From contig NZ_CP030059.1 of NCBI RefSeq assembly GCF_015291745.1, forward strand, positions 3,623,501 to 3,687,500: a stretch of DNA of 64,000 nucleotides, written 5' to 3'. The number at the start of each line of letters is the position of its first letter. Position 1 is the stretch's first letter. Made by a program: the position numbers and the translations under genes. The notes beneath the pieces were generated by a model that was given only the letters and a program-made list of their open reading frames with translations, searched no databases and had not been told where the DNA came from. The DNA is from Bradyrhizobium sp. CCBAU 53351. GTDB lineage: Bacteria; Pseudomonadota; Alphaproteobacteria; Rhizobiales; Xanthobacteraceae. Shown here one piece after another: positions 43,637 to 52,282 of this stretch.

Positions 43637-44152
43637 CTAGGCTTCGCCCTTGCGCTCGTAATCGGCAAGTGAGCTGCGGCCGGCGATCTCGCTGCGCAGT
43701 AGCTCGAAGCGCCGCTGCGCCTCGTCTTCCTGGGTGTCGACGAAATGCACCGCGGCCTCGCTCGTCATGGGGCCGCTGACCACGGGCGCGGATTGTTCGC
43801 CGATGGTCTCGTGGACGTAATACTGTCCGTCATCGCCGCGATGGACCGTCCATTTGAGACGGATCGCCACCATCGGGCCGGGCCCCACCTTGCTGTAGCC
43901 GTCGGCATCGGTGTGCTCCGGCACCAGCGGCTGCTCCTCGACAACAGGATGTTGTTCGAGAGCCGGCTGCTCGTCGATCACTGCCTGCTCATCGGAAGCC
44001 AGATGCCCACGGTCTCCAGCGACCACGATTTCGGTCTCGGTGTGACGGACCACTTCGGTCTCGGTCTGGCGGACCACGAGGACGGGCTCGGGGTTCTCCA
44101 AAATGCTGGCGATGGTCGCCAGCGCGTGGTCGGTCGGGTCGATATCTGACAA
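43637..44152 (-). CDS. Hypothetical protein
   Basis: A 171-residue acidic soluble protein of unknown function. The N-terminal third is Glu/Val/Thr-rich, with an imperfect internal repeat (QTETEVVRHTETEIVV) and a stretch of E-Q pairs. The C-terminal half (VGPGPMVAIRLKWTVHRGDD, YYVHETIG, EAAVHFVDTQEDEAQRRFE) looks like a small folded domain. The start is a TTG, supported by GGAGG 8 bp upstream; an overlapping frame with an ATG is the shadow. Appears to be a lineage-specific rhizobial protein. Confidence 0.65.
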   Translation of the reverse strand: MSDIDPTDHALATIASILENPEPVLVVRQTETEVVRHTETEIVVAGDRGHLASDEQAVIDEQPALEQHPVVEEQPLVPEHTDADGYSKVGPGPMVAIRLKWTVHRGDDGQYYVHETIGEQSAPVVSGPMTSEAAVHFVDTQEDEAQRRFELLRSEIAGRSSLADYERKGEA

Positions 44153-44288
44153 GGGTCCATCCTCCAGCTCGACGCGGCCGGCTAGTTCTGTCCCACTGCC
44201 GCCGCGGCCTCGCTTATTACGCGCGTTTGATTAAGGCTGAGTTGGGGCTCGATCTGCACCAAAATGGGACGCTTTCTGGCGTTCCGAA

Positions 44289-44311
44289 GGCGGGCGCTTG
44301 CGTCGCCCGCC
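44289..44311 (-). terminator. GC-rich hairpin after the 2-hydroxyacid dehydrogenase gene
   Basis: A perfect 8-bp stem, GGCGGGCG (44289-44296) with CGCCCGCC (44304-44311) and a 7-nt loop, lies just past the stop codon of the dehydrogenase, the last gene of the sugar ABC unit. Confidence 0.65.
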
Positions 44312-44321
44312 CGGAGCTCGC

Positions 44322-45311
44322 TCAGCCCAGCACGTCCTGATTGATCACGTTCTGCCGGATCGGATCGCCGTCCAGCACACTCAGGATGTTGCGCGCGGTC
44401 TGCTCGCTCATGCGCTGGACCGCCTCGACCGTGACGCCCGCGACATGCGGGGCGATGATGACGTTGGGCAGGGCGAACAGCGCGTTGCTGACCGGCGGCG
44501 GCTCCACCTCGAACACGTCGATGCCGGCGCCGGCGAGCTTGCCGGAAACCAGGGCGTCGTAGAGCGCCGCTTCCTTCACGATACCGCCGCGCGCGGTGTT
44601 GATGAGATAGGATCTCGGCTTCATCCGGCCGATCCTGTCAGTATCGAACAGGCCGATCGTCTCCGGCGTCTTCGGGCAGTGGATGGTGACGAAATCGGCA
44701 TGAGGCAGCGCGGCATCAAGGTCGGCGACGGGCTCGCAGCCCGCGGCCTTGATCTCCGCGGCAGGCTTGTAGGGATCGTAGACCTGCACCTTCATTTCCA
44801 ATGCCAGGCAGCGCTTGGCGGTACGGCTGCCGATGCGGCCGAAGCCGATGACCAGCAGGGTCTTGCCGTAGAGATCGAATGGCAGCATGCCGAGCCGGTC
44901 GGCCCATTTGCCGTCCTTGACGCAGGCATGCAGCTCCTGTGCGCGCTTGGACAGCGTCAGCATCATGAACAGCGCCGCCTCCGCGACCGAAGGCGAGTTT
45001 GCGCTGCCCGCGACCATCAGCGGCACCTTGCGGCGGGAAAGGGCGGGCACGTCGACGGCGTCGTAGCCGACACCGATGCGGGTCACCACCTTCATGTCTT
45101 TCGACGCTTCGAGCTCGGTCTCGCCGAAGGCGGTGGCGCCGAGGGCGACACCGTGGACCGGCGCGTGGCTCTTCAGCAAGGCCTCGAAGTCTTTCGCCGA
45201 GATCAGGTTCGGAAACTCGACGAGCTCGATATCGTCGCGCTGGGTGAGGAGGGCGCGTGCCCCTTGCGACAAAGTTTGCGTAACGAAAATCTTCTTCTTG
45301 TTGGTCGCCAT
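44322..45311 (-). CDS. D-isomer-specific 2-hydroxyacid dehydrogenase
   Basis: A 329-residue NAD(P)-dependent dehydrogenase that interconverts a D-2-hydroxyacid and a 2-keto acid. The nucleotide motif is LLVIGFGRIGSRTAKRCLA (around residue 150), the catalytic arginine is in NTARGGIVKE, the glutamate in GIDVFEVEP and the histidine in APHVAG. Relatives include phosphoglycerate and hydroxypyruvate/glyoxylate reductases. It starts 34 bp after the ABC ATPase gene on the same strand, suggesting that it acts on a metabolite of the imported sugar. Confidence 0.87.
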   Translation of the reverse strand: MATNKKKIFVTQTLSQGARALLTQRDDIELVEFPNLISAKDFEALLKSHAPVHGVALGATAFGETELEASKDMKVVTRIGVGYDAVDVPALSRRKVPLMVAGSANSPSVAEAALFMMLTLSKRAQELHACVKDGKWADRLGMLPFDLYGKTLLVIGFGRIGSRTAKRCLALEMKVQVYDPYKPAAEIKAAGCEPVADLDAALPHADFVTIHCPKTPETIGLFDTDRIGRMKPRSYLINTARGGIVKEAALYDALVSGKLAGAGIDVFEVEPPPVSNALFALPNVIIAPHVAGVTVEAVQRMSEQTARNILSVLDGDPIRQNVINQDVLG

Positions 45312-45345
45312 CGTCCCCTGCCTGCGCGAGTTTCTTGAACCGGCG

Positions 45346-46446
45346 TCACAACACGACGCCGGTCGCCTCGTTTAGCAGGTGCATATTGTTGAGGTCCATC
45401 GCCAAACGCATGGGTGCCCCGTCCTTGGCGCCGGCATTGGGATTGACACGTCCGCAAACCGGCGTGCCCTCGAGCCCGAAATAGACCAGCGTCTCCATTC
45501 CCATCGGCTCGGTGACGTCGAGCACGGTGTCGAAGGTCTCGACGCCGGGCTCGAGATGCGCGTGCGCCTCGGTGAGATGCTCGGGCCGGAGGCCGAGGAG
45601 CAGCTTCTCGGTGCGCGGCAGCGCGTTATAGCGCGCGGCCCGGGCCGGCGGCAGCGCGAAGGCGATGCGGTCGGTGATGCGGATCTGCAGCGTGCCGCCG
45701 ACATCCTCGAGCCGGCACGGGATGAAGTTCATCGCGGGCGAGCCGATGAAGCCGGCGACGAAGCGTGTGGCTGGCTTGTGATAGAGCTCGTTAGGCGTGC
45801 CGATCTGCTCGATCCGTCCCTTGTTCATCACGACGACGCGGTCGGCCAGCGTCATCGCCTCGACCTGGTCGTGGGTGACGTAGACGGTGGTGGTGCGCAC
45901 CTTCTGATGCACTTTCTTGATCTCGATCCGCATCTGCACGCGGAGCTTGGCGTCGAGATTGGACAGCGGCTCGTCGAATAAGAAGACTTTTGGGTTGCGC
46001 ACGATGGCCCGGCCCATCGCGACGCGCTGGCGCTGGCCGCCGGAGAGCTGCTTCGGCTTGCGGTCGATCAGGTCGGTGATGTCGAGGAGGCGAGCGGCTT
46101 CCGTAACCCGCGCCGTGATCTCGGCCTTGGGATAATGCTTCAGGCGCAGCCCGAAGGACATGTTCTCCGCGACCGTCATGTGCGGATAGAGTGCGTAGTT
46201 CTGGAACACCATCGCGATGTCGCGGTCCTTCGGCGGCACGTCGTTGACGACGTCGCCGCCGATCATGATGTCGCCGTCGCTGATGTCCTCGAGCCCCGCG
46301 ATCATGCGCAGCGTCGTCGACTTGCCGCAGCCGGAGGGACCGACCAGCACGATGAACTCATGGTCTGCGATGTCGAGATCGATGCCGCGCACGGCTTCGA
46401 CGTCGTCGTAACGCTTAACTACCTTCCGCAAAGCAACGTCAGCCAT
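45346..46446 (-). CDS. Carbohydrate ABC transporter ATP-binding protein (MalK/UgpC type)
   Basis: A 366-residue ATPase of the CUT1 family. Walker A is GPSGCGKSTT, the signature is LSGGQRQRVAMGRA, Walker B is VFLFDEPLSNLDAKLR, and the switch histidine is in VYVTHDQ. The C-terminal 120 residues form the TOBE/regulatory domain (LGLRPEHLTEAHAHL). It probably energises the adjacent MalF/MalG-type permeases. It starts 6 bp after the MalG-type gene stops. Confidence 0.93.
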   Translation of the reverse strand: MADVALRKVVKRYDDVEAVRGIDLDIADHEFIVLVGPSGCGKSTTLRMIAGLEDISDGDIMIGGDVVNDVPPKDRDIAMVFQNYALYPHMTVAENMSFGLRLKHYPKAEITARVTEAARLLDITDLIDRKPKQLSGGQRQRVAMGRAIVRNPKVFLFDEPLSNLDAKLRVQMRIEIKKVHQKVRTTTVYVTHDQVEAMTLADRVVVMNKGRIEQIGTPNELYHKPATRFVAGFIGSPAMNFIPCRLEDVGGTLQIRITDRIAFALPPARAARYNALPRTEKLLLGLRPEHLTEAHAHLEPGVETFDTVLDVTEPMGMETLVYFGLEGTPVCGRVNPNAGAKDGAPMRLAMDLNNMHLLNEATGVVL

Positions 46447-46452
46447 GAGATA

Positions 46453-47364
46453 TCAACCCTTTGTCGCACCGGCGGTCAGGCCGGCAATGTAGTAGTCCAT
46501 CAGGAAAGCGTAGATGATCAACGGCGGCGCGGCGCCAAGCAGTGCGCCGGTCATGATCTGTCCCCAGTTGAAGACGTCGCCCTTGATCAGCGTGGTGGTG
46601 ATGCCGACCGGCAGCACGAGCTGATCCACCGACGTCGTGAACACCAGGGGATAGAGGAACTGGGCCCAGGACACCGTAAAAGCGAAGATGGTTGCGGCGA
46701 TCAGTCCGGGCAGCGCGACGGGGATGAAGATGCGCGTCAGGGTCTGGAGCCAGGAGGCACCGTCGATGAGGGCGGCCTCATCCAGCTCCTTCGGGATCGA
46801 GGCGAAGTAGCCGATCATGATCCAGGTGCAGAACGGCACGGTCAGCGTCGGATAGATGAACACCAGCACGTACCATCGGTTGAGCAGCGTGATGCCGGTC
46901 AGGTCCTGAACCATCCCGAGCACCTTGAACAAGGGAATGAACAGAAGGCTGTCCGGAATCAGGTAGGTGAGGAACACACCGGTCGCGAGTGTCGCCGAGC
47001 CCCAGAACTTCATCCGGGCCAATGCGAAGGCCGCGGGGATGCTGATCATCATGGTCACGATCACCACGATGATCGAGATGATCGACGAATTCCAGAAGAA
47101 GCGCAGAAACTGGTTCGAGCTCAACAGCTCGACATAGTTCGAGAGCGTTGGGTGAAATACCCACCACGGGTTGGTTGCCGCCGAGATCTCCGCACTGCTC
47201 TTGAGCGAGGTGATCAGCATGTAGACCGGCGGCGTCAGGAAGAAGATCGCGAACAGCACCAGGAAGAAATAGGACCAGCGCAGCGCCCAGATGCGGTCGC
47301 GGCTCATGCTGCCGTATTTGACCTTGCGGGACGGTCCGGCCTTGTCGATTGCGAGTGTGCTCAT
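46453..47364 (-). CDS. Carbohydrate ABC transporter permease (MalG type)
   Basis: A 303-residue inner-membrane permease with six predicted membrane spans. The EAA loop that contacts the ATPase is SIPKELDEAALIDGASWLQ (around residue 195), followed by IFIPVALPGLIAATIFAF. A leading cytoplasmic segment (MSTLAIDKAGPSRKVKYG) is usual for CUT1 permeases. The start overlaps the MalF-type stop by one base (TGATG). Confidence 0.92.
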   Translation of the reverse strand: MSTLAIDKAGPSRKVKYGSMSRDRIWALRWSYFFLVLFAIFFLTPPVYMLITSLKSSAEISAATNPWWVFHPTLSNYVELLSSNQFLRFFWNSSIISIIVVIVTMMISIPAAFALARMKFWGSATLATGVFLTYLIPDSLLFIPLFKVLGMVQDLTGITLLNRWYVLVFIYPTLTVPFCTWIMIGYFASIPKELDEAALIDGASWLQTLTRIFIPVALPGLIAATIFAFTVSWAQFLYPLVFTTSVDQLVLPVGITTTLIKGDVFNWGQIMTGALLGAAPPLIIYAFLMDYYIAGLTAGATKG

Positions 47365-48302
47365 CAGGCTTCGTTTCCGCGTTTGTTGACATCGCGCAGG
47401 ATGAAGATCGCAGCGACCGCCAGGATCGGCACCATGAACAGCGAGACGCAGGCGCCGAGCGGAATGTCGCTGCTCTGGATGCCGACCTGGAACGCCCAGG
47501 TGGCGAACAGATGCGTCGTATCCAGCGGGCCGCCCGATGTCAGGATGCGCACGATGTCGAAATTGGCGAAGGTGACGATCAGCGAGAACAAGGTGGTGAT
47601 CGCGATGATATTACGCATCATCGGCAAGGTGATGTGCCAGATCTTCTGCCACCAGTTGGCGCCGTCGATTTCCGCGGCTTCGTACAGCTGGTCGGGCACG
47701 GATTTCAGCGCGGCCAGATACATGATCAGGAAGAACGGCGCGCCGTACCAGACGTTGACGAGGATGACGGAGAAACGCGCCCAGAAGGTGTCGCCGAGCC
47801 AGGGGATGGGCCCGACACCGAAGAAGGAAAGCGTGTAGTTGAAGGCGCTGTAGGAGGGATCGAACAGCCACAGCCATGCCAACGTGCTCATCGCCGGCGG
47901 GATCACCCAGGGCACAAGCAACATGCCACGCCATTTGCGTTGTTTCTTGCCCGGTATGTTGTGGACGAAATGCGCGACGATGAAGCCAATCAGCGCCTTG
48001 AAGATCACGGCGGTGACCGCGAAGATGCAGGATTGCCGCACCACCATCCAGAACGTCTCGCGCTTGAACAGGAAGGTGAAGTTGCTGAGGCCGACGAACT
48101 TCGTCATCGCCTTGTTCAGCGTCGCGAGGTGAATCGAGTAGAGGGCGGGATAGAGCACGAGCAGCAGGATCAGGAGGATCAGCGGCAGCGTCAGGAAGAA
48201 CGCAACCGTCGATTTTCGCCCAAGCACGTTGCGCAGGCTCGATCCCTTTCGCGCGCCCGTCGCACGGACAACGCGACCTTGCTCGACGACGACATCAGCC
48301 AT
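47364..48302 (-). CDS. Carbohydrate ABC transporter permease (MalF type)
   Basis: A 312-residue inner-membrane permease with six predicted spans, partner of the MalG-type subunit. Its EAA loop reads VPDQLYEAAEIDGANWWQK (around residue 205), followed by HITLPMMRNIIAITTLFS. It is separated from the binding-protein gene upstream by 140 bp containing two strong hairpins. Confidence 0.92.
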   Translation of the reverse strand: MADVVVEQGRVVRATGARKGSSLRNVLGRKSTVAFFLTLPLILLILLLVLYPALYSIHLATLNKAMTKFVGLSNFTFLFKRETFWMVVRQSCIFAVTAVIFKALIGFIVAHFVHNIPGKKQRKWRGMLLVPWVIPPAMSTLAWLWLFDPSYSAFNYTLSFFGVGPIPWLGDTFWARFSVILVNVWYGAPFFLIMYLAALKSVPDQLYEAAEIDGANWWQKIWHITLPMMRNIIAITTLFSLIVTFANFDIVRILTSGGPLDTTHLFATWAFQVGIQSSDIPLGACVSLFMVPILAVAAIFILRDVNKRGNEA

Positions 48303-48340
48303 CTCAGCTTCCTTAAGTCAGCATTCTTGCAACTCTCCAG

Positions 48341-48429
48341 CCGCGAAGCCGGCAGAGGGTCGGCTTCGCGGTCATGCGGATCGGAGAACGGGATGCGGGC
48401 GGGCGCACGCACATGGCGTGAACCCGCCC
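48341..48429 (-). promoter_or_regulatory. Two intercistronic hairpins between binding-protein and permease genes
   Basis: Hairpin A is a perfect 11-bp inverted repeat (48341-48351 with 48361-48371, 9-nt loop). Hairpin B pairs 48397-48403 with 48423-48429 and, inside it, CACGC (48406-48410) with GCGTG (48416-48420). Such structures commonly stabilise the binding-protein mRNA and reduce read-through into permease genes; that role is inferred here. Confidence 0.65.
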
Positions 48430-48442
48430 GGTCAAGCCCCAC

Positions 48443-49783
48443 CTAGCTCCGCATGAAGCCTTCGCACTCGCCCTCGGCCCAGGCGAGCGCCTGATCCATG
48501 GTTTCGCCGCGCGCAAAACGCAGCGCCATCTTGGTCAGCGTCGCCTGGAAGTAGATCTGCTGCGCGATTTTGGGCGGCGCCGGCGACGCTGCGATCGACA
48601 GCGTCTGGTGCTTGTAGGGGTCCGGATAATGGAAGAGCGTTCCCTTCGGCGGCCCTTCCTCCTCCCAGGTCTTGAGCTTGGTCATGTTCGCATAGGCCGG
48701 CAGATCGTAGCCGCCGCTCACCGCGACGAACTTGGCGATCGACGAGGGCGATGACATGTGAACCAGCAGGCTCTTGGCCGCCTCCTTGTTCTTGCCAAAA
48801 CTCCAGACGCCCCAGAAGTAGGGCAGGTATGGCGCGAACCGTCCCTTCGGCCCGGACGGGAAGCCGTGTGTCCAGCATTGCTCGGCGACCTGCGGTGCGT
48901 CGCGCTTGGCAACGGCCCATGCGCTCGGCGGGTTCAGGATCATCGCGCCGCGGCCGGAGATCAGCCATTTGTTGTTGGAGGCGTCGTCCCAGGACGGCGC
49001 ATCCGACGGCAGGAAGGCGATCAGCTTCTTGTAGAACTCCATGGCCTGGCGAACCTGATCGGTCTTCACCGTGATATCGCCCTTGGCGTTGACGAGCTCG
49101 GCGCCGAACGACTGGAAGATCGCGCCGGCGGTGTCGACGCTGTCGGTGGTCTCGCCGAGACCGATGCCGAAGGGAACGCCGGCCTTGTGGCAGGCCTCGG
49201 CGGCCTTCAGGAAGGTCTCCATGGTCCAGTTCTCGACCTTGGGGGGGCCGCCGGCCGGATACATCTCCTGCACGTCGATGCCGGCATGCTTCTTCATCAG
49301 ATCGATGCGCGAGCAGGGGCCCTTGATTTGGCTGCCGGGTGTCGCGGGCACTGCGAGCCATTTGCCGCCCGATTGCCCGAGATATTTGACGGTGCCGTTG
49401 ACCTCGCCATTCTGCTTGAGCAGCGGCTCCATGACGTCGTTGAGCGGTTCAAGATTTTCGGAATAGGCCTGCGGCCACCAGCTCGGCATCTGAAGGATGT
49501 CGTGACCGGACTTGGCCTGGGCTTCCGCCGCGGCGGTGAGCTCGATCTTCTTGTTGTTGCTGGTGATGTAGTCGATGGAGACCTCGACCTTCTCCTTCGC
49601 GGCCCATTCATTGACCAGATCGGTCGAGGCCTTGTTGGCGCCTGGCACCCAATGATCCCAGAAGCCGATCGAGAGTTTGCCGGCGGCGTAGGCGCCCCGG
49701 ACATAGGGCGCCGTGATCAGCGCCGCGGAGGACATTGCAGTGGCAGCCACAAATTGACGTCGCGTCAGTTTCTTGCGTGACAT
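48443..49783 (-). CDS. Sugar ABC transporter substrate-binding protein, Tat-exported
   Basis: A 446-residue extracellular solute-binding protein of the family-1 (CUT1) type. The N-terminus MSRKKLTRRQFVAATAMSSA is a twin-arginine signal, cleaved near ARGAYA. The mature protein has IGFWDHWVPGANKASTDLVNEW, HDILQMPSWWPQAYSENLEPL, GRGAMILNPPSAWAVAK and the C-terminal ALAWAEGECEGFMRS. The frame is open to 50080, but the ATG at 49783 carries the Tat motif. The sugar cannot be determined. First gene of the five-gene unit ending with the dehydrogenase. Confidence 0.92.
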   Translation of the reverse strand: MSRKKLTRRQFVAATAMSSAALITAPYVRGAYAAGKLSIGFWDHWVPGANKASTDLVNEWAAKEKVEVSIDYITSNNKKIELTAAAEAQAKSGHDILQMPSWWPQAYSENLEPLNDVMEPLLKQNGEVNGTVKYLGQSGGKWLAVPATPGSQIKGPCSRIDLMKKHAGIDVQEMYPAGGPPKVENWTMETFLKAAEACHKAGVPFGIGLGETTDSVDTAGAIFQSFGAELVNAKGDITVKTDQVRQAMEFYKKLIAFLPSDAPSWDDASNNKWLISGRGAMILNPPSAWAVAKRDAPQVAEQCWTHGFPSGPKGRFAPYLPYFWGVWSFGKNKEAAKSLLVHMSSPSSIAKFVAVSGGYDLPAYANMTKLKTWEEEGPPKGTLFHYPDPYKHQTLSIAASPAPPKIAQQIYFQATLTKMALRFARGETMDQALAWAEGECEGFMRS

Positions 49784-50246
49784 CTCGTTTCCTCGCCTGG
49801 GTGTTGTTGTTGGAGTTTCCTCTAAGACTTCTTTTTCAAGTTCTTGTTGTTCGATTTTCTTATTGATGCCGTCGGCCACATGGCAATGCATGAAGCCGCG
49901 GCAAATTGGTAGCGCGATCAGATCATGATTGACTGCGTCTGTCGAGAAAGCCGAACGGCCTGCACATAGAACTAACGTTGTGTCCCGGAAGGTCGGCGTA
50001 TTGTGCCGGTCGTGAGCTGCGCGCGCATGTTTTTGCGACGCACACTTGGCATGAACCGGCCAGGACCGCGCCGTGCGCAATTACGCCGCAGTTTCGAATA
50101 AGCCTGCATAAACGCTTCGCGCGAAAGACTTTTCCCGCGTGGACAGCAATTGGCTGCGGCTGGACCGCGAAGCGGCGGAAACGATAGAGTTGCGGCGGGC
50201 GCCCCGGCTGCCCAACAGGCGAGTCAGATCGAGGATGGAGACGAGA
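49784..50246. other. Divergent intergenic region without a supported gene
   Basis: The part next to the sugar-binding gene (about 49795-49870) is distinctly AT-rich and runs of T and GTT suggest an unstructured 5' untranslated leader on the minus strand. The rest is ordinary GC-rich sequence. The open frame from 50139 to 50246 is not protein-like. No clear promoter or operator stands out. Confidence 0.4.
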
Positions 50247-51044
50247 ATGATCAACCCGGCGCCGTCAGCGCGGCTTCACATGCGGCGATGCTTCGCGCTG
50301 GGGGCCGTGCTCGCGCTGCTGCTCGGTGCCTCCGCGGTGTCCAATGCCCAAGGTTTGGTCAAGGGCGTTCAGGATGGTGCGGCGGCCGGCAACAAGGCGG
50401 CAGGTCCGGTCGGTGGCGTGCTGGGCGGCGCAATTGGCGGCGTGGTTGGCGTTTTCACCGGTGTGCTCGGCGTCGGCAACAACAATGGCAATCAGGCCCC
50501 GGCCGCCAAGGACGCTGGCAAGGATGCGGGCAAGGACGCCAAGCAGCAGGGCGCCGCCAAGGACAAGGATGCCAAGGGGGCCAAAGCGGGCAAGGGCTCC
50601 AAGGCGAGCAAGGAGGCGAAGAACGCACCGCAAGGCAAAGACAATAATAAGGACGTTACAGTCCTCACCCAGCCTGGCGCGCCGCAGCAGACCGCCGAAC
50701 AGATCGTCGCCAACAGCGATGCCTATATCGAGCGGATCAAGACCGAGCTGAATCTCACGCCCGATCAGGAGAAGCACTGGTACGGCTTTTCGAGCGCTAT
50801 GCACTACCTGGGGCATAATGGCGCGGAGCGGCTCAACTTGCGGGTTGCGCGCGCCAAGCGGGATCCGCCCGACGACATCATCGAGCAGATGCGCAACGAG
50901 TCGCAATTCTTGATCGACCGGGCCGCCGATCAGCGCAATGTCGCGGATGCCGCCGAGCCGCTGTTTTCGAGCCTCGACGACAAGCAGAAGCAGGTCTTCA
51001 TTCAGGAGATGGTGCGCCTGAGCCACGAGCGCGGATTGGATTAA
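50247..51044 (+). CDS. Exported Spy/LTXXQ-motif protein with Lys/Ala-rich linker
   Basis: A 265-residue envelope protein. Residues 12-35 form a signal peptide (MRRCFALGAVLALLLGASAV, then cleavage near SNA). A glycine-rich hydrophobic stretch (GPVGGVLGGAIGGVVGVF) resembles a glycine-zipper segment, and a Lys/Ala/Asp low-complexity linker follows. The C-terminal 110 residues are helical with LTPDQEKHW and LDDKQKQVF, matching the LTXXQ repeats of Spy/CpxP chaperones. ATG at 50247 with GGAG 6 bp upstream; the frame opens earlier at 50139. Periplasmic stress or packing role inferred. Confidence 0.75.
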   Translation: MINPAPSARLHMRRCFALGAVLALLLGASAVSNAQGLVKGVQDGAAAGNKAAGPVGGVLGGAIGGVVGVFTGVLGVGNNNGNQAPAAKDAGKDAGKDAKQQGAAKDKDAKGAKAGKGSKASKEAKNAPQGKDNNKDVTVLTQPGAPQQTAEQIVANSDAYIERIKTELNLTPDQEKHWYGFSSAMHYLGHNGAERLNLRVARAKRDPPDDIIEQMRNESQFLIDRAADQRNVADAAEPLFSSLDDKQKQVFIQEMVRLSHERGLD

Positions 51045-51156
51045 TCAAGTTGAATCGGATCGGGCGCGTCTGAATTAACGGCGCCCGCCACGATTTCGTG
51101 AATCCTTTCCGCAATTGATGTATGGTTAGCTTCGCAAGGCTGACTGCGGGGTTGAT

Positions 51157-51534
51157 ATGGCGGACGGACTCTCCGTTTTCCTGGTCGAAGACGAGGCGTT
51201 GATCCGGATGATGATGGCCGACATGGTGGTGGAACTCGGCCATCACGTCGTCGCGGAAGCGGACAATGTACGGGACGCGAGCGCGTTCGCCATGACCGCG
51301 CAATACGATCTGGCGATCCTCGACATCAATCTCATGGGCGTCTACGTCGATCCCGTCGCCGATCTGATCGAACGTCGCGGAAAGCCGTTTCTGTTCGCCA
51401 CCGGCTACGGACCTGAATTGCTGCCGTCCTTGCTCCGGCGCCGGCCGATCCTGCGCAAGCCGATCGCGATGGATCAGCTGAAGGCGATGATCGATTCGAT
51501 GTTTCCGGGAGCTCCGGTCAACGCGCCGCATTAA
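51157..51534 (+). CDS. Single-domain response regulator
   Basis: A 125-residue CheY-like receiver with no output domain. E11-D12 form the acidic pair (FLVEDEALIRMM), D56 is the phospho-acceptor (LAILDINLMG), T82 is in FATGYG and K101 in ILRKPI. It resembles receivers paired with HWE/HisKA2 kinases in rhizobia. No kinase gene is adjacent, so its partner lies elsewhere. A conserved stop-proximal terminator is shared with the convergent small gene. Confidence 0.88.
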   Translation: MADGLSVFLVEDEALIRMMMADMVVELGHHVVAEADNVRDASAFAMTAQYDLAILDINLMGVYVDPVADLIERRGKPFLFATGYGPELLPSLLRRRPILRKPIAMDQLKAMIDSMFPGAPVNAPH

Positions 51535-51581
51535 GTTACGGCAAGGGCGCCGGCCACGTGACGGCGAGAACGCCGCCAACG

Positions 51582-51611
51582 AAAATGGCCGCCCTTTTGG
51601 GGCGGCCATTT
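51582..51611. terminator. Bidirectional intrinsic terminator
   Basis: ATGGCCGCCC (51585-51594) pairs with GGGCGGCCAT (51600-51609) around a 5-nt loop, with AAA on the left and TT on the right extending the stem. It lies between the response regulator (+) and the small gene (-), which converge. Confidence 0.85.
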
Positions 51612-51633
51612 GGCGACGGATCTTGTCGCAATC

Positions 51634-51786
51634 TCACATCAGGCCGGCACCGAGGTCGATGCCATGTGCCATCAGGCCGAACGAGGCGACCAGGCCCGTG
51701 CAGCAGAACAGCAAGATGGTCTTGAAGGACGAATTGGCGAAACGCGTTTCGACGACGGCCGGCATCGCGGCGATCGAAATCATGCT
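51634..51786 (-). CDS. Small membrane protein (50 residues)
   Basis: The ORF encodes 50 residues with one hydrophobic segment (TILLFCCTGLVASFGLMAHG, residues 24-43) and a short polar N-terminus (MSMISIAAMPAVVETRFANS). AAGGGGG lies 8 bp before the ATG at 51786; a second ATG at 51792 is too close to it. The reading frame extends to 51822. A good terminator follows 22 bp after the stop. No family is recognised. Presence of a ribosome-binding site and own terminator argues for a real gene. Confidence 0.6.
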   Translation of the reverse strand, partial: SMISIAAMPAVVETRFANSSFKTILLFCCTGLVASFGLMAHGIDLGAGLM

Positions 51787-51932
51787 CATGTTCATTGCCC
51801 CCTTGTTGATCCTGAATTGCATCAGGTGAGGGAACTTCTAGAGCAAAAAGTTTGACATGAGATTGCGAGGCGTCGTTAACGGAGTCGCAATCCAATCCCG
51901 CGTTCTCATCGGCCCCGGCCGGATTGCAAGTC

Positions 51933-52136
51933 TCAGTTGCGGCCGTTCTTCAGCACCGTCGCAATGGTGTGGGCCGTCATGGCCGCGCGGTCCGAAGCGC
52001 GCTGGGCGGCCAGCCGGTCTCGCGCCTTTTCCTCGATCAGGAGGTCGATGAGGGCCAGCCGCTTGTTTTCGTCATCCGCCTCGCTCAGCAGGCGATGATA
52101 GCGGTGATAGTCAAAACCGAGATCCTGCTTACGCAT
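51933..52136 (-). CDS. Small hypothetical protein (67 residues)
   Basis: A 67-residue charged, helical, cytoplasmic protein: MRKQDLGFDYHRYHRLLSEA followed by a regular pattern of Glu/Arg/Ala (NKRLALIDLLIEEKARDRLA). It resembles small conserved rhizobial proteins of unknown role. A G-run (GGGGG) precedes the ATG at 52136. A longer version starting at 52184 is possible, but lacks a ribosome-binding site. The reading frame continues far upstream antisense to glk and is not real there. Confidence 0.6.
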   Translation of the reverse strand: MRKQDLGFDYHRYHRLLSEADDENKRLALIDLLIEEKARDRLAAQRASDRAAMTAHTIATVLKNGRN

Positions 52137-52282
52137 GTTACGCCCCCGCAGCCACCCCACATACAAGGCAGGATTGTTTCTCATCTGGAACACGCACACA
52201 AGCAGGATCCTGTGGGGAACCACGCGTGCGCCGCATTCAGCTGTGAATTGCTGGAACCGGAAGCAGGACTGATAACCTGATC

